64,000 nucleotides of DNA from positions 62,001 through 126,000 of the forward strand of contig RXJR01000001.1 in NCBI GenBank assembly GCA_003963305.1, given 5' to 3'. The notes beneath the pieces were generated by a model. The model was not told the origin of the DNA. It worked only from the letters and a program-made list of their open reading frames with translations, and searched no databases. Positions within the stretch are counted from its first letter, which is position 1. Each line of letters opens with the position of its first letter. The DNA comes from Candidatus Melainabacteria bacterium. GTDB lineage: Bacteria; Cyanobacteriota; Vampirovibrionia; Obscuribacterales; Obscuribacteraceae. The position numbers and the translations under genes were made by a program. Positions 28,660-36,648 of this stretch are shown here, piece by piece.

Positions 28660-29973
28660 GTGACTGCACAGCCACTAAACATACTAAGCGCTTCCAAAAG
28701 TGCAAAACCGCCGATATGGAAGCAGAAAACAGCAATAATTCTGACAGTCGCCTTCGCACTGACAGTTTCGCCGCATGGCATGTCTTCACCAGTTGGTGTG
28801 ATTACGCCACCAAGTATTGCTTTCATACTTGGTGTTCTATGGGTTTTTTATAGCCGCTTCAGTGTCGGCAAGCCGATAGTTCCTATGGCAGTCTTGTCTC
28901 GTCCCGTAGTTTTCATGTCTTTGTGTTACTTCTTGGTCGGGCTCATCTCCGGTCTCTTTGCGGCAGACAAATTCATGTGGGGTAAAGAAGTGGTTCAGCG
29001 AACCATGATTATCATCCTGCCAATGCTGCTATTTTCCTTAGTACCCAAGAAACCTGAAGATCTCAAATTCGCGATTCTATGGTACCTGCCACTCTGCCTG
29101 ATTATCGTTTTTTTTGCGGGTAAAGACGCCACTCAGACGGGTCTGAACGAAGCGACTTACACATTTGGTATGCACAAGAACCAGATCGCCGGGTCGTGCT
29201 CGATCATGTCAACAATAGCTATTGCGGCGATGGTCACAAGCCGAAGAACCAATTTCAGATGGATTATGTTGTTCTTCGCATTTGCTGGCGCAATTGGATG
29301 TTTTTTCTCGCAGGGAAAAGCGGGCATGGTCTGTATCATCATCGCCGCGTTTGTCATATTTATCGCCTCTCGCACAAAACCGCGCTACATCGTAATCTTC
29401 GCCACCACTTGCGTTATTCTCGGGGCAGGTATGTGGAAGTTGATGCCGGACAAGGCCCGAGAACACGTTGTCTCTACAAAGAAGTGGTCAACCACAGAGA
29501 TTCGTCTGACAATGTGGTCGGATATTTTTCCTGTATTGAAAGACGAACCATTTTCGGCTGTGGGTTGGGGAAATCCGCTTATCAAGCTCATTCACGGTGA
29601 ACAGATGTATTACGGGGACTGCGCAAACGTACTTCTATACGATTGGATGCAGATGAGCATTGTCGGTCCACTCCTTCTAATATCGGTGATTGTTCTAGCG
29701 ATCAAGCAAGGTCTGGATAACGCCCGAAGAATTCCTGTGCATACAGTCTTGCAGTTTATAAACCTAGTAGCGCTTGGTACCGTTTGCGGCCGATTCTGGC
29801 ACGCCATGGTAGATACCTTCTGGATCGGAAGAGGCGTCACACTAACGACCTGGGCCGCCATAGGCATGCTGATCTTCGTAAAGCTCTATCTGGATCAAAC
29901 GCAAAAATCAACTGGACAGGTTGGCGTCGGTCGAGCTAAGCCAGCTCTACCACAGAAAGCCGCAGCGCGCTAA
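28660..29973 (+). CDS. O-antigen ligase / Wzy-like polymerase (Wzy_C family)
   Basis: An inner-membrane protein of about 437 residues with about 11 helices. The central part (GMHKNQIAGSCSIMSTIAI, then FFSQGKAGMVCIIIAAFVIF) and the periplasmic loop with MWSDIFPVLKDEPFSAVGWG are typical of the Wzy_C domain, whose loop arginine and histidine residues join glycan chains. It would either polymerise repeat units or ligate them to a lipid or protein acceptor. GTG 28660 has GGAAG five bases upstream; TTG 28648 is an alternative. The flippase gene follows after six bases, a classic wzy-wzx pairing. Confidence 0.88.
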   Translation: MTAQPLNILSASKSAKPPIWKQKTAIILTVAFALTVSPHGMSSPVGVITPPSIAFILGVLWVFYSRFSVGKPIVPMAVLSRPVVFMSLCYFLVGLISGLFAADKFMWGKEVVQRTMIIILPMLLFSLVPKKPEDLKFAILWYLPLCLIIVFFAGKDATQTGLNEATYTFGMHKNQIAGSCSIMSTIAIAAMVTSRRTNFRWIMLFFAFAGAIGCFFSQGKAGMVCIIIAAFVIFIASRTKPRYIVIFATTCVILGAGMWKLMPDKAREHVVSTKKWSTTEIRLTMWSDIFPVLKDEPFSAVGWGNPLIKLIHGEQMYYGDCANVLLYDWMQMSIVGPLLLISVIVLAIKQGLDNARRIPVHTVLQFINLVALGTVCGRFWHAMVDTFWIGRGVTLTTWAAIGMLIFVKLYLDQTQKSTGQVGVGRAKPALPQKAAAR

Positions 29974-29979
29974 CGAATC

Positions 29980-31476
29980 ATGACAACCACATTAGAAGAA
30001 GCGACAACGACTGAAACGCCACAGCAGTCAAACCTGATGGCCAAAGCGAGCCACGGCATCAAAGCGGTGGTAACTCGACAGATTGTCACCAAGCTCCTCG
30101 GACTTGGCAGTACGCTTGTGCTGGCTCGATTGCTCAGCCCCAGCGATTTTGGTATCTACTCTATCGTTTGTTTTGCAGTCACAATGTTCGGCTTGATCGC
30201 CGATGCGGGCCTGGCGGTGGCATTGCTCAGGCAGCCGCAGGAGCCAACCATAGAAGAAGAGAGTTCAATCTTTTGGTGCCAGTTTCTGTTAGCGCTGACA
30301 CATTGCACACTTGTTCAGATATTTGCCGTGCCAGTTGGAAACATCTATCACCTTTCACCAGGCAGCATTTTACTGATTCGCATGCTCTCTGTCGGCTCCT
30401 TACTGGCAGTATTTATTACGTTACCGATGATCAAGCTGGAAAGACGACTGGATTTTGGCTCGCAAGCTCGAATAGAGATGGTTCAGTCGCTCACGTATAA
30501 CGTCTCGGCCATATTGATGGCACTCATACATATGGGCGCGTGGACATTTGCCCTAGCCTCCATAGCCAGCCAAATTGTGGCGATTATTATGCTTCGGTTT
30601 ATCTCGCCATTTACTCCCAAATTCTGCATGAACATTGGTGTATGCAAAGCAAAACTGGGCTTTGGTCTAAAATTTCAGAGCACGAATATTTTGGGCTTCC
30701 TGAAAGAGACAATAAATCCCCTTTTTGTTGGGCTCGTAGCAGGCACTTCCGCTGTTGGCTTCGTAAATTTTGCTAGCACCACCGCTGGTTACAGCCTGAT
30801 GGTGACGGCTCCATTCGCCAGACTATATTTCCCCATCTTCTGTCGCATGCAAAACGAACCGGCCCAGGTCATAAAAGTAGCAGAAGCTTCTGTTCGATGG
30901 AATTTCCTGGTTGTATCAGGATTTACAGCCATTGTGCTGCCTCTCACTGACATTATTGTCCAACATGCATTCGGCGATAAATGGCTGCCTTGCGTCGTCG
31001 TTATCAACTGCCTCTTGATTGCAAACGTCGTAGCCGGCGTTGCTTATCCTCTATCAATGCTCAGCAATGCATTAAATAGAGCCGATCTCCCCCTGAAGTT
31101 GTCGATTGCTACAACAACCCTTAGCTGGATTACCCTGCCACTGATACTGCCCACAATGGGACTGAGTGGATTTGGTGCACTGCAAATCGCCAATCAGCTA
31201 CTCACCTTGATCTTTGTATACAGCTTACAGAAACTGATGCCCATGAAGCTATGGAAAAATTGTGTTCAGCAGTCGCTCCTCGCAGCCGCACTGACCTTTG
31301 GTTTGATCAGCATTTTGCGAATCTGCTTACCGCAAGTTCTCATCTACTATGTCGGACTGCTCGCCGTATCTTTAGTCGGTCTGGGCTTTTTCTGCATCTG
31401 CAGCAACATTCTATGGAAAGGACTTTTGCTCGCGGAAGCTAAGGCATTCATCGCAACGTTGCGCTCGCGTGTATAG
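29980..31476 (+). CDS. wzx: Wzx-type polysaccharide flippase (MOP superfamily)
   Basis: A 498-residue membrane protein with about 12-14 helices. After a polar N-terminus, the first helices read VTRQIVTKLLGLGSTLVLAR and LLSPSDFGIYSIVCFAVTMF, the standard start of WzxC/PST flippases. The segment SIFWCQFLLALTHCTLVQIF matches the same family. It should move the undecaprenyl-linked repeat across the inner membrane. It is six bases downstream of the Wzy-like gene and closes that operon. The 97 bases after it contain no clear intrinsic terminator. Confidence 0.92.
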   Translation: MTTTLEEATTTETPQQSNLMAKASHGIKAVVTRQIVTKLLGLGSTLVLARLLSPSDFGIYSIVCFAVTMFGLIADAGLAVALLRQPQEPTIEEESSIFWCQFLLALTHCTLVQIFAVPVGNIYHLSPGSILLIRMLSVGSLLAVFITLPMIKLERRLDFGSQARIEMVQSLTYNVSAILMALIHMGAWTFALASIASQIVAIIMLRFISPFTPKFCMNIGVCKAKLGFGLKFQSTNILGFLKETINPLFVGLVAGTSAVGFVNFASTTAGYSLMVTAPFARLYFPIFCRMQNEPAQVIKVAEASVRWNFLVVSGFTAIVLPLTDIIVQHAFGDKWLPCVVVINCLLIANVVAGVAYPLSMLSNALNRADLPLKLSIATTTLSWITLPLILPTMGLSGFGALQIANQLLTLIFVYSLQKLMPMKLWKNCVQQSLLAAALTFGLISILRICLPQVLIYYVGLLAVSLVGLGFFCICSNILWKGLLLAEAKAFIATLRSRV

Positions 31477-31573
31477 AGCTAAGACGGTTCACTCATTTCA
31501 TCAGATCTTGACTGCCAAACATTATGAACAGATGCACTCCTGAATTGAGATTCGGGCAAATCGGAGCGCTCAG

Positions 31574-33076
31574 TTATTCCACAATTATTTGAGTAGCACC
31601 GCCGACGAGGTGTTCCGGCTGGCCCATTGCTTTTGCTTCAGGATTCGGGTCGATGGGATAACCGGCTGCATTTGTCGCACCAGCTAATAAAATCTTGTAA
31701 GCACCATTCACGGCGGATATTGTGGATTGTTCTCCATCCCTATTTATCAAAGTTGCACTCGCTTTCTTAGCCGGCACAGAAACTTCCATCTTCTTACTGG
31801 TATCAGTAAAAGCCATTAAGATGCGACGTTTACCGTCATTGCTTTTGAACTCGAACAGGTCATATCCCTTCTGCCAGGTGGGCACATAAGGTGAATTGCC
31901 CGCCAGGAAACCCACACCACGATTGCCATGCAACTGCGCTACAAAATCAGCATCAGCAAATTGCTTAACGAGTACGTTCTTGTAAGTATTCAAGGCTTTT
32001 CGCGGATTGCCGAGCATAGCCTCGTAAAGACCTAAGCCATTGGAATTGTCCAGCTGAAACTGAAAGAACCGCTCCACACCCGCTAGCTTGCCCCAGGCGA
32101 AAGATTGAAGCAGGTAATCACAGTATTCATCTTCCGTGCCTCCCCAGGGGCTCCCAGGTACCGCAGGGAAACCATATTCTGTTATCCATACAGGTTTCTC
32201 TTCCTTCAGGTAAGTTCTCATCATTGCCCTGTCGATGTCGACATAGTCGAAAAGATCAGTCGCTCGAGAATAGCTATGTTGAGCCATTACGTCGAAGTAA
32301 TAGTTGTGAGCCTTGGCCGCAGGATCCTTTACGCATTCCTGCAGGTACTCCTCAAAGAAACTGGATGGAGCAGGCGAAAGCGTTGGCGGTTTGAGTCCGT
32401 GGGCATGCATATAGCCTTCGATATTGGCAAAAGTCTGACCGGCAAAAAGCACTGTGCACTTCGGATCGGCTTTCTTTGCAGCCAGATAGCAAGCCCGTTG
32501 ATAGGGAAAAAAGTCTCTGCCGTTGCCTTTGAAAAATGGATGACCTGGCAGATCCGGTTCGTTCCAGCTCTCAAAACAATCCACCACATCTTTGTAGCGA
32601 CGAACTGTCTCGTAGACATAGTTACCATAAAGGTTGTCAGGCGACTCAGCCGGCATAATGTTCACACCGCGCTCTCCACCCGCAAATCCATCACCCTGGA
32701 TCTTTGCAAATTTGGGATCTTCAGCCCAGGCCGCTCCATAACCTAAGAGCACAAGCCACTTGAGCTGCGGGAACTGCCCTCGCAAAGCACGCACCTTGTC
32801 CAGCTCCACCCAATTCCATTGATTAGGATCAGCACCCTCTTTCGGTCTGATGCTGCGAAAAGAAAAGTCGATCCGCACCATACGCGCACCGGCGTCGATA
32901 ATTTTTGGAACGTATGCTTGATTCGTGAATATGTTCACGTTCGAGCACATTGCTATCGGAAATATAGGACTCCCTGCAGACGCCTTTGACTCCACCAGAT
33001 ATAGTGGCGCCAGGCAAAGCACGACCGTGATTACGGTCAGCACCACGGACTGTGGCACTAATTTCAGCTTCAACAA
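31574..33076 (-). CDS. Secreted glycoside hydrolase-like TIM-barrel protein (clan GH-A, GH39/GH5-like)
   Basis: A 500-residue exported protein. A signal peptide (hydrophobic VVLTVITVVLCLAPLYLV, cleavage near SKASA about residue 34) leads into a (beta/alpha)8 barrel. The acid/base is probably Glu in CFESWNEPDLPGHP (about residue 169) and the nucleophile Glu in KPVWITEYGFPAVPG (about residue 299). These are the two clan GH-A positions. A beta-rich domain ends the protein. It starts at TTG with GGAG nine bases upstream and is the last gene of the minus-strand peptide operon, 44 bases after PqqD. It may trim or release the polysaccharide. Confidence 0.85.
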   Translation of the reverse strand: MLKLKLVPQSVVLTVITVVLCLAPLYLVESKASAGSPIFPIAMCSNVNIFTNQAYVPKIIDAGARMVRIDFSFRSIRPKEGADPNQWNWVELDKVRALRGQFPQLKWLVLLGYGAAWAEDPKFAKIQGDGFAGGERGVNIMPAESPDNLYGNYVYETVRRYKDVVDCFESWNEPDLPGHPFFKGNGRDFFPYQRACYLAAKKADPKCTVLFAGQTFANIEGYMHAHGLKPPTLSPAPSSFFEEYLQECVKDPAAKAHNYYFDVMAQHSYSRATDLFDYVDIDRAMMRTYLKEEKPVWITEYGFPAVPGSPWGGTEDEYCDYLLQSFAWGKLAGVERFFQFQLDNSNGLGLYEAMLGNPRKALNTYKNVLVKQFADADFVAQLHGNRGVGFLAGNSPYVPTWQKGYDLFEFKSNDGKRRILMAFTDTSKKMEVSVPAKKASATLINRDGEQSTISAVNGAYKILLAGATNAAGYPIDPNPEAKAMGQPEHLVGGATQIIVE

Positions 33077-33120
33077 GATATGTGCACTCCAGAGACAGGA
33101 GAACGACTTAACGACGCAAC

Positions 33121-33402
33121 TCAGTCGCCAGCTTCGCTAAAAAAACCTTCATCCTCGAACTCTTTGACCAGACCTGAGACTTCTTGCTCGAGCGTCGGTC
33201 TGCTACCCACTTCCGGGATTGCTTTCAAATTCGAAACAATTTCTTCTACAGAATTTTCTCCATCGCAAAACTCCCAGACAAGGGCGCCTAGCGGACTGAG
33301 CGTGTGAGCCCATGAAGTCTTTTTATTGACGAGAATGACCATGCCATCCGGCAAGGAGGTCGACTCCATTTCTTGGCTGCGTTTTGGTTTCGTGATATTC
33401 AT
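33121..33402 (-). CDS. PqqD-family protein (RiPP recognition element fold)
   Basis: A 93-residue protein with the PqqD winged-helix pattern: MVILVNKKTSWAHTLSPLGA, then LVWEFCDGENSVEEIVSNL, and TLEQEVSGLVKEFEDEGFFS. The 'N..g..vW...dG..t..ei' core is diagnostic. PqqD proteins bind the leader of a ribosomal peptide and deliver it to a modifying enzyme. Here it is 42 bases downstream of the phosphatase-fold gene and in the same operon as the ATP-grasp ligase and the candidate precursor. The N-terminus has a basic KPKRSQ stretch. The start ATG lacks a strong Shine-Dalgarno, so translation may be coupled. Confidence 0.85.
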   Translation of the reverse strand: MNITKPKRSQEMESTSLPDGMVILVNKKTSWAHTLSPLGALVWEFCDGENSVEEIVSNLKAIPEVGSRPTLEQEVSGLVKEFEDEGFFSEAGD

Positions 33403-33444
33403 TGGTTATCAAATCGCCGACAGTATCTACATCTGGTCATTATC

Positions 33445-34734
33445 TCAAGCGATCAATAATGATGCCAGATCTGGTGCGTTCATATTGTTACGCTCCGATT
33501 TCTTCGAAATCAACGCAAACCCAGTAGCGCTGTGGGTTGTGAGTGGCATCACTGGCACTGCTGCTCGACTAAGATTTTCGAATTCGACCCCGTCAATCTT
33601 TACAATCAAATCTGGTGCAGAGCTTTTATTCACGTCTTCAGGGTGAACCGCAATTGAAAATCTGCTGCCGAAGCGCGTCATAAGAAAATCAGTCAAATAA
33701 TCCGCGACGGCTGTACGCACCTTCTTGTATTCGGCATCGGAGACGATGCCATCTTCAAAAACGCTACTCTTATTCACATAAACACATCCTGAAACAGGAG
33801 ATGCAGCCACAGTAGACGATGTCCGCAAGCACCCCTCCAGTGTCTTAAAGTAATGAGTGGACGGTTGCCACAAAGCCGCCGCGACCCGAGAACGATCGCT
33901 TCGACTGCGGGCTAACTCTTCTTCGCTTGCCAACTCAAGGAAGCCGCCGCTCTCTAAAACGAGATTCAAGTTGAGCGTGGACTTACAAGACTGATGAGAA
34001 TAACAACTGACCAATGCAAAGTTCACAGGCTGATATTTCAAAAAGAGAACCACAGCTTCGTCCAGAGCTGTCAAGAATTTCTGCAAAGCAGGAAATACAG
34101 CCAAACTATCTGCAGCTAAATATCTCAAACCTAACAAATGAAAAAGCTGATCGAAAACGGTAAGTCGATAGACAAATTTCGACCAGTCCTTTCTCTCGAA
34201 CAAACTTACCGCGCATGCCAAGCGATCCATCTCAACTTCCAGACATCGCTCAACCAGCTGCGATTGGGGAAGTGTCATCGCACCGGCATGAGATTTATAG
34301 GGTCTTGGCTGGTAGTCATGAAAGATTTGCTCTTTACGCAAAGATGCCGGACTGACCGACTTGTTTGTTGACAACGAGCCATCCGACAACCAGACTCTGC
34401 TTTCATCATCTGGGCGCAATATAGGAACATTGATCGATACAGCCCTGGAGCCTGGTTCGACCTCAATGAGAGCTGGCTTGACCAGAAAGTCCGGCTCAGA
34501 GAAGACAGCCAGATTATTCAAAGACGAAACCGGATGTGCGTAGCCCGCACATCCGTTATAAAAGACACTTTTTCCGGTTAGTAACTCGCCCCAGACTAGC
34601 TGAGCGGCAGGAGCAGACAAGGAAAGCTGCAAAACAGCCAGCTTGTCAATCAACTTCTTACTGTGAGGTAAATGAGCAACTAGCGATGGGAGATCAGCCT
34701 CTGACAATCCATCGAAAGCAAGCATGCATAGCAT
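33445..34734 (-). CDS. Degenerate alkaline-phosphatase-superfamily (type I phosphodiesterase-like) protein
   Basis: A 429-residue protein with the AP-superfamily core order. The first metal Asp is in MLCMLAFDGLSEADLP (Asp8). The nucleophile region APAAQLVWGELLTGKS has Ala where Thr/Ser is expected ten residues before the TG. A D..fH metal pair survives in VFDQLFHLLGLRYL. The usual SDHG becomes CYSHQS before TLNLNLVLESGGFLEL. The last His is in LTTHSATGFALISK. The fold is therefore likely kept but catalysis may be lost. It begins nine bases after the peptide gene. It could be a substrate-binding or partner subunit of the modification system. Confidence 0.65.
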   Translation of the reverse strand: MLCMLAFDGLSEADLPSLVAHLPHSKKLIDKLAVLQLSLSAPAAQLVWGELLTGKSVFYNGCAGYAHPVSSLNNLAVFSEPDFLVKPALIEVEPGSRAVSINVPILRPDDESRVWLSDGSLSTNKSVSPASLRKEQIFHDYQPRPYKSHAGAMTLPQSQLVERCLEVEMDRLACAVSLFERKDWSKFVYRLTVFDQLFHLLGLRYLAADSLAVFPALQKFLTALDEAVVLFLKYQPVNFALVSCYSHQSCKSTLNLNLVLESGGFLELASEEELARSRSDRSRVAAALWQPSTHYFKTLEGCLRTSSTVAASPVSGCVYVNKSSVFEDGIVSDAEYKKVRTAVADYLTDFLMTRFGSRFSIAVHPEDVNKSSAPDLIVKIDGVEFENLSRAAVPVMPLTTHSATGFALISKKSERNNMNAPDLASLLIA

Positions 34735-34743
34735 CGAACAATG

Positions 34744-35070
34744 CTACAGGCAGAAATTTCCTAGCGCAGTATCAGTGCCACCGGAGCATGTCGATTGAAG
34801 ACCCGTGTTGACGTTACATTGAACGTAAAGGTTTGGTCTTCCACCACCGAGGTCAATAACGGTGTCTGCACCGCCCTGAGTGGTTCCTGCACCAACTACG
34901 CAGCTGGAAGCACCAGCGAATGCAGGTGGAACGAGAAACTTGTCTAGTATCTTAGGCGCAGCCAACAACCCGCCTGTCAACGCAGCGCCCTTTACTACTC
35001 GCGTAATAAATTCTGCTCTGGTCAATGATTGCTCACACGAGCTTGCTTGGGAATCAAATTCTTCAGTCAT
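34744..35070 (-). CDS. Candidate modified-peptide precursor: exported Cys-containing peptide
   Basis: A 108-residue protein. Residues 1-20 are acidic and polar; residues 22-52 look like an export signal (TRAEFITRVVKGAAL, then LVPPAFA) with probable cleavage after Ala52. It resembles a Tat signal but lacks the second arginine. The 56-residue mature part has Cys57, Cys85, Cys95 and Cys107. It has only three Asp (69, 73, 100), no Glu, no Lys and one Arg. The motif GGxDT occurs twice (66-70 and 97-101). TTAGGAATAGTC precedes the ATG, so AGGA is well placed. It sits between the ATP-grasp and phosphatase-fold genes. I infer a substrate role from context; no known precursor family is recognised. Confidence 0.75.
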   Translation of the reverse strand: MTEEFDSQASSCEQSLTRAEFITRVVKGAALTGGLLAAPKILDKFLVPPAFAGASSCVVGAGTTQGGADTVIDLGGGRPNLYVQCNVNTGLQSTCSGGTDTALGNFCL

Positions 35071-35216
35071 GACTATTCCTAACTTCTTGAACTGGTAAAC
35101 GACTTTTTCTTGAACAAAACAACTTCAGCATTGTAGTGGCTACTAAATGTTCCTGCAAGGTACGTTGAGAAAGATACTGTTTCCAAGCGCAAAATCAGCG
35201 AAGGTTCAGGCTCACC

Positions 35217-36224
35217 TCAATTGACAAGTGGATCGATACTGCCGGCAAGCAATCGAGCTACGGCCAGGGAAATTGGCTGCTGGGTTCGCACCTCGATCCA
35301 CATATACTGGCCGCCGCAGTTTATTTCAAGAAATATGTATTGCCCTTCCTCAGTCAGAATCAAATCGATCGCGCCATAGTTGAGTCCAAGCCTTTTTGTC
35401 AGCAATAGACATTGATCGGATATCTCTTTCGGCAAACTGAATGCCTCAATGGCTACCGAGTAATCGTGCCTCCAATCAACTTTTCCACGACCAGACTGAG
35501 AGTCGATTCTGGTACCAAAAACTTCGCTTCCAACAACGGTTACGCGTATGTCATACGCTTTTTGAACACATCTTTGAAACATGTGTGGTGACAATGAAAC
35601 CTGCTCAAGGTGCGGTAAATCCTCATGACGCAGTGGCAGTGTTGAAACGCCACGAGGATTTTCATTGGCTGGAATAGCTAAATTCGTTTGTTCACCCATG
35701 AGCTTATAAATGACCTGACCACTGCACCTGTCGAAAAATTCACGCACCAAATGCGGTTTGTTCGTCACCAGAGTTTCAGGAATTGTGAAGCCCATTTTCT
35801 GAGCCATTTGTAACTGCCACAGCTTGTCTGCACATGCCAGGTTATTGGCTGGAGCATTTACCCAGAGACAATTCAGTGAGCGAAAGATACCGTCAACAGC
35901 GCTGCGAGCTTCGCTTTCAACCATCTTGCCAATCCAGGGCTCGAAGAAATGGGGGGCTCGCACCGCCCCGGGTCTTCGATACCAGATCGAGGAATATGCA
36001 TGCAAATCGAAGTCCTTGTCCGGCTTTGCGAAACTGCAAACCGGATTTCCGGTGCCTATTTCAAAGGTGATGTCAGCAGTCTCAATCAAGTCATTGAGCT
36101 TGAGAAAATCCACACCCACCTTCATGGACAATAAGATTTCATTGACCTTCTGAGCGTGTTTATCATCTGTAGAAGAAAGGATCAAAACCTTCATTATTTG
36201 TTTGCTTGCGACTTCAAATCGCAA
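35217..36224 (-). CDS. ATP-grasp ligase of the graspetide (MvdD/TgmB-like) family
   Basis: A 335-residue ATP-grasp enzyme. The N-terminal part KVLILSSTDDKHAQKVNEIL, the SSIWYRRPGAVRAP motif, the nucleotide-binding DIRVTVVGSEVFGTRIDSQS with VDWRHDY, and the metal-binding end LGLNYGAIDLIL then YIFLEINCGGQYMWIE match ligases such as MvdD. Those enzymes form ester or amide cross-links between side chains of a ribosomal peptide. The usual NPxGQ is NCGGQ here. The TTG start at 36224 is supported by AAAGG seven bases upstream; ATG 36194 has none. It is four bases after the small Cys-rich gene and 146 bases before the peptide gene. Confidence 0.88.
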   Translation of the reverse strand: MRFEVASKQIMKVLILSSTDDKHAQKVNEILLSMKVGVDFLKLNDLIETADITFEIGTGNPVCSFAKPDKDFDLHAYSSIWYRRPGAVRAPHFFEPWIGKMVESEARSAVDGIFRSLNCLWVNAPANNLACADKLWQLQMAQKMGFTIPETLVTNKPHLVREFFDRCSGQVIYKLMGEQTNLAIPANENPRGVSTLPLRHEDLPHLEQVSLSPHMFQRCVQKAYDIRVTVVGSEVFGTRIDSQSGRGKVDWRHDYSVAIEAFSLPKEISDQCLLLTKRLGLNYGAIDLILTEEGQYIFLEINCGGQYMWIEVRTQQPISLAVARLLAGSIDPLVN

Positions 36225-36228
36225 ACGA

Positions 36229-36447
36229 TCACCTTTCTAAATCACAGACCAAATGTGTCAACGTTTGCAGCATCGCAAATCGGGTCTGAATGCAATGACC
36301 ACAAGGGATGTGTAGATTCGCCGGCCAGGCCGAATTCAAGATTCTCGAAGCCTGCTCGATCTCGAAGCCACCAGGCGCGCAGGAAAAATGGCACCGAATC
36401 CGCAAGTTCGGCTCTGCGAACGCAATCGCTTCGTACAGAGTTTTCAT
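36229..36447 (-). CDS. Small Cys-rich protein upstream of the ATP-grasp gene
   Basis: A 72-residue frame with cysteines spaced like a metal-binding site: RCHFSC (C-x3-C, residues 19 and 23) and PCGHC (C-x2-C, 49 and 52), plus Cys68. The stop is four bases before the TTG of the ATP-grasp gene, and the ligase's Shine-Dalgarno lies inside its last codons. That is strong evidence for coupling. No family is recognised. It might be a zinc-binding accessory protein, or less likely a second peptide substrate. A competing frame at 36242-36460 looks less protein-like. Confidence 0.5.
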   Translation of the reverse strand: MKTLYEAIAFAEPNLRIRCHFSCAPGGFEIEQASRILNSAWPANLHIPCGHCIQTRFAMLQTLTHLVCDLER

Positions 36448-36648
36448 TCACATCTGACATTAGAGCAGTGCCTATGTTCTTTCGCCGGATGCAAAGTATA
36501 CATCATAATACTTTAACTCCCGAACTCGTGCTTCAGCAGACATCTTCAGAGCTTACCGGAGAGTGGTCAAGACCAAGCTTAGACCCAACTAAAATGTATG
36601 CAATTCCTAATTGGTTAGAATGACGCCAACCGAGCATGGAGTATCGCG

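Noticed and set aside
32105-32746. 213-residue plus-strand frame
   Set aside because: It is antisense to the glycoside hydrolase, whose catalytic motifs are clear; the frame is a shadow.
34744-35070. Microviridin-type precursor
   Set aside because: The ligase is related to microviridin ligases, but the peptide lacks the T-x-K-x-P-S-D core and a typical leader.
36242-36460. Alternative 72-residue minus-strand frame upstream of the ATP-grasp gene
   Set aside because: It overlaps the Cys-rich frame almost fully, and its stop is less well placed relative to the ligase start.
36156-36623. 155-residue plus-strand frame between the ATP-grasp and HprK genes
   Set aside because: It runs antisense over the Cys-rich gene and the start of the ligase and has a composition unlike a folded protein. 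Its 3' end (from about 36475) could be a short peptide but has no supporting Shine-Dalgarno.
35066-36623. Similar plus-strand peptide endings (MTIPNFLNW and MYAIPNWLE)
   Set aside because: The likeness comes mostly from a shared TTAGGAAT stretch, which on the minus strand is the Shine-Dalgarno of the peptide gene in one case. No other similarity surrounds it.
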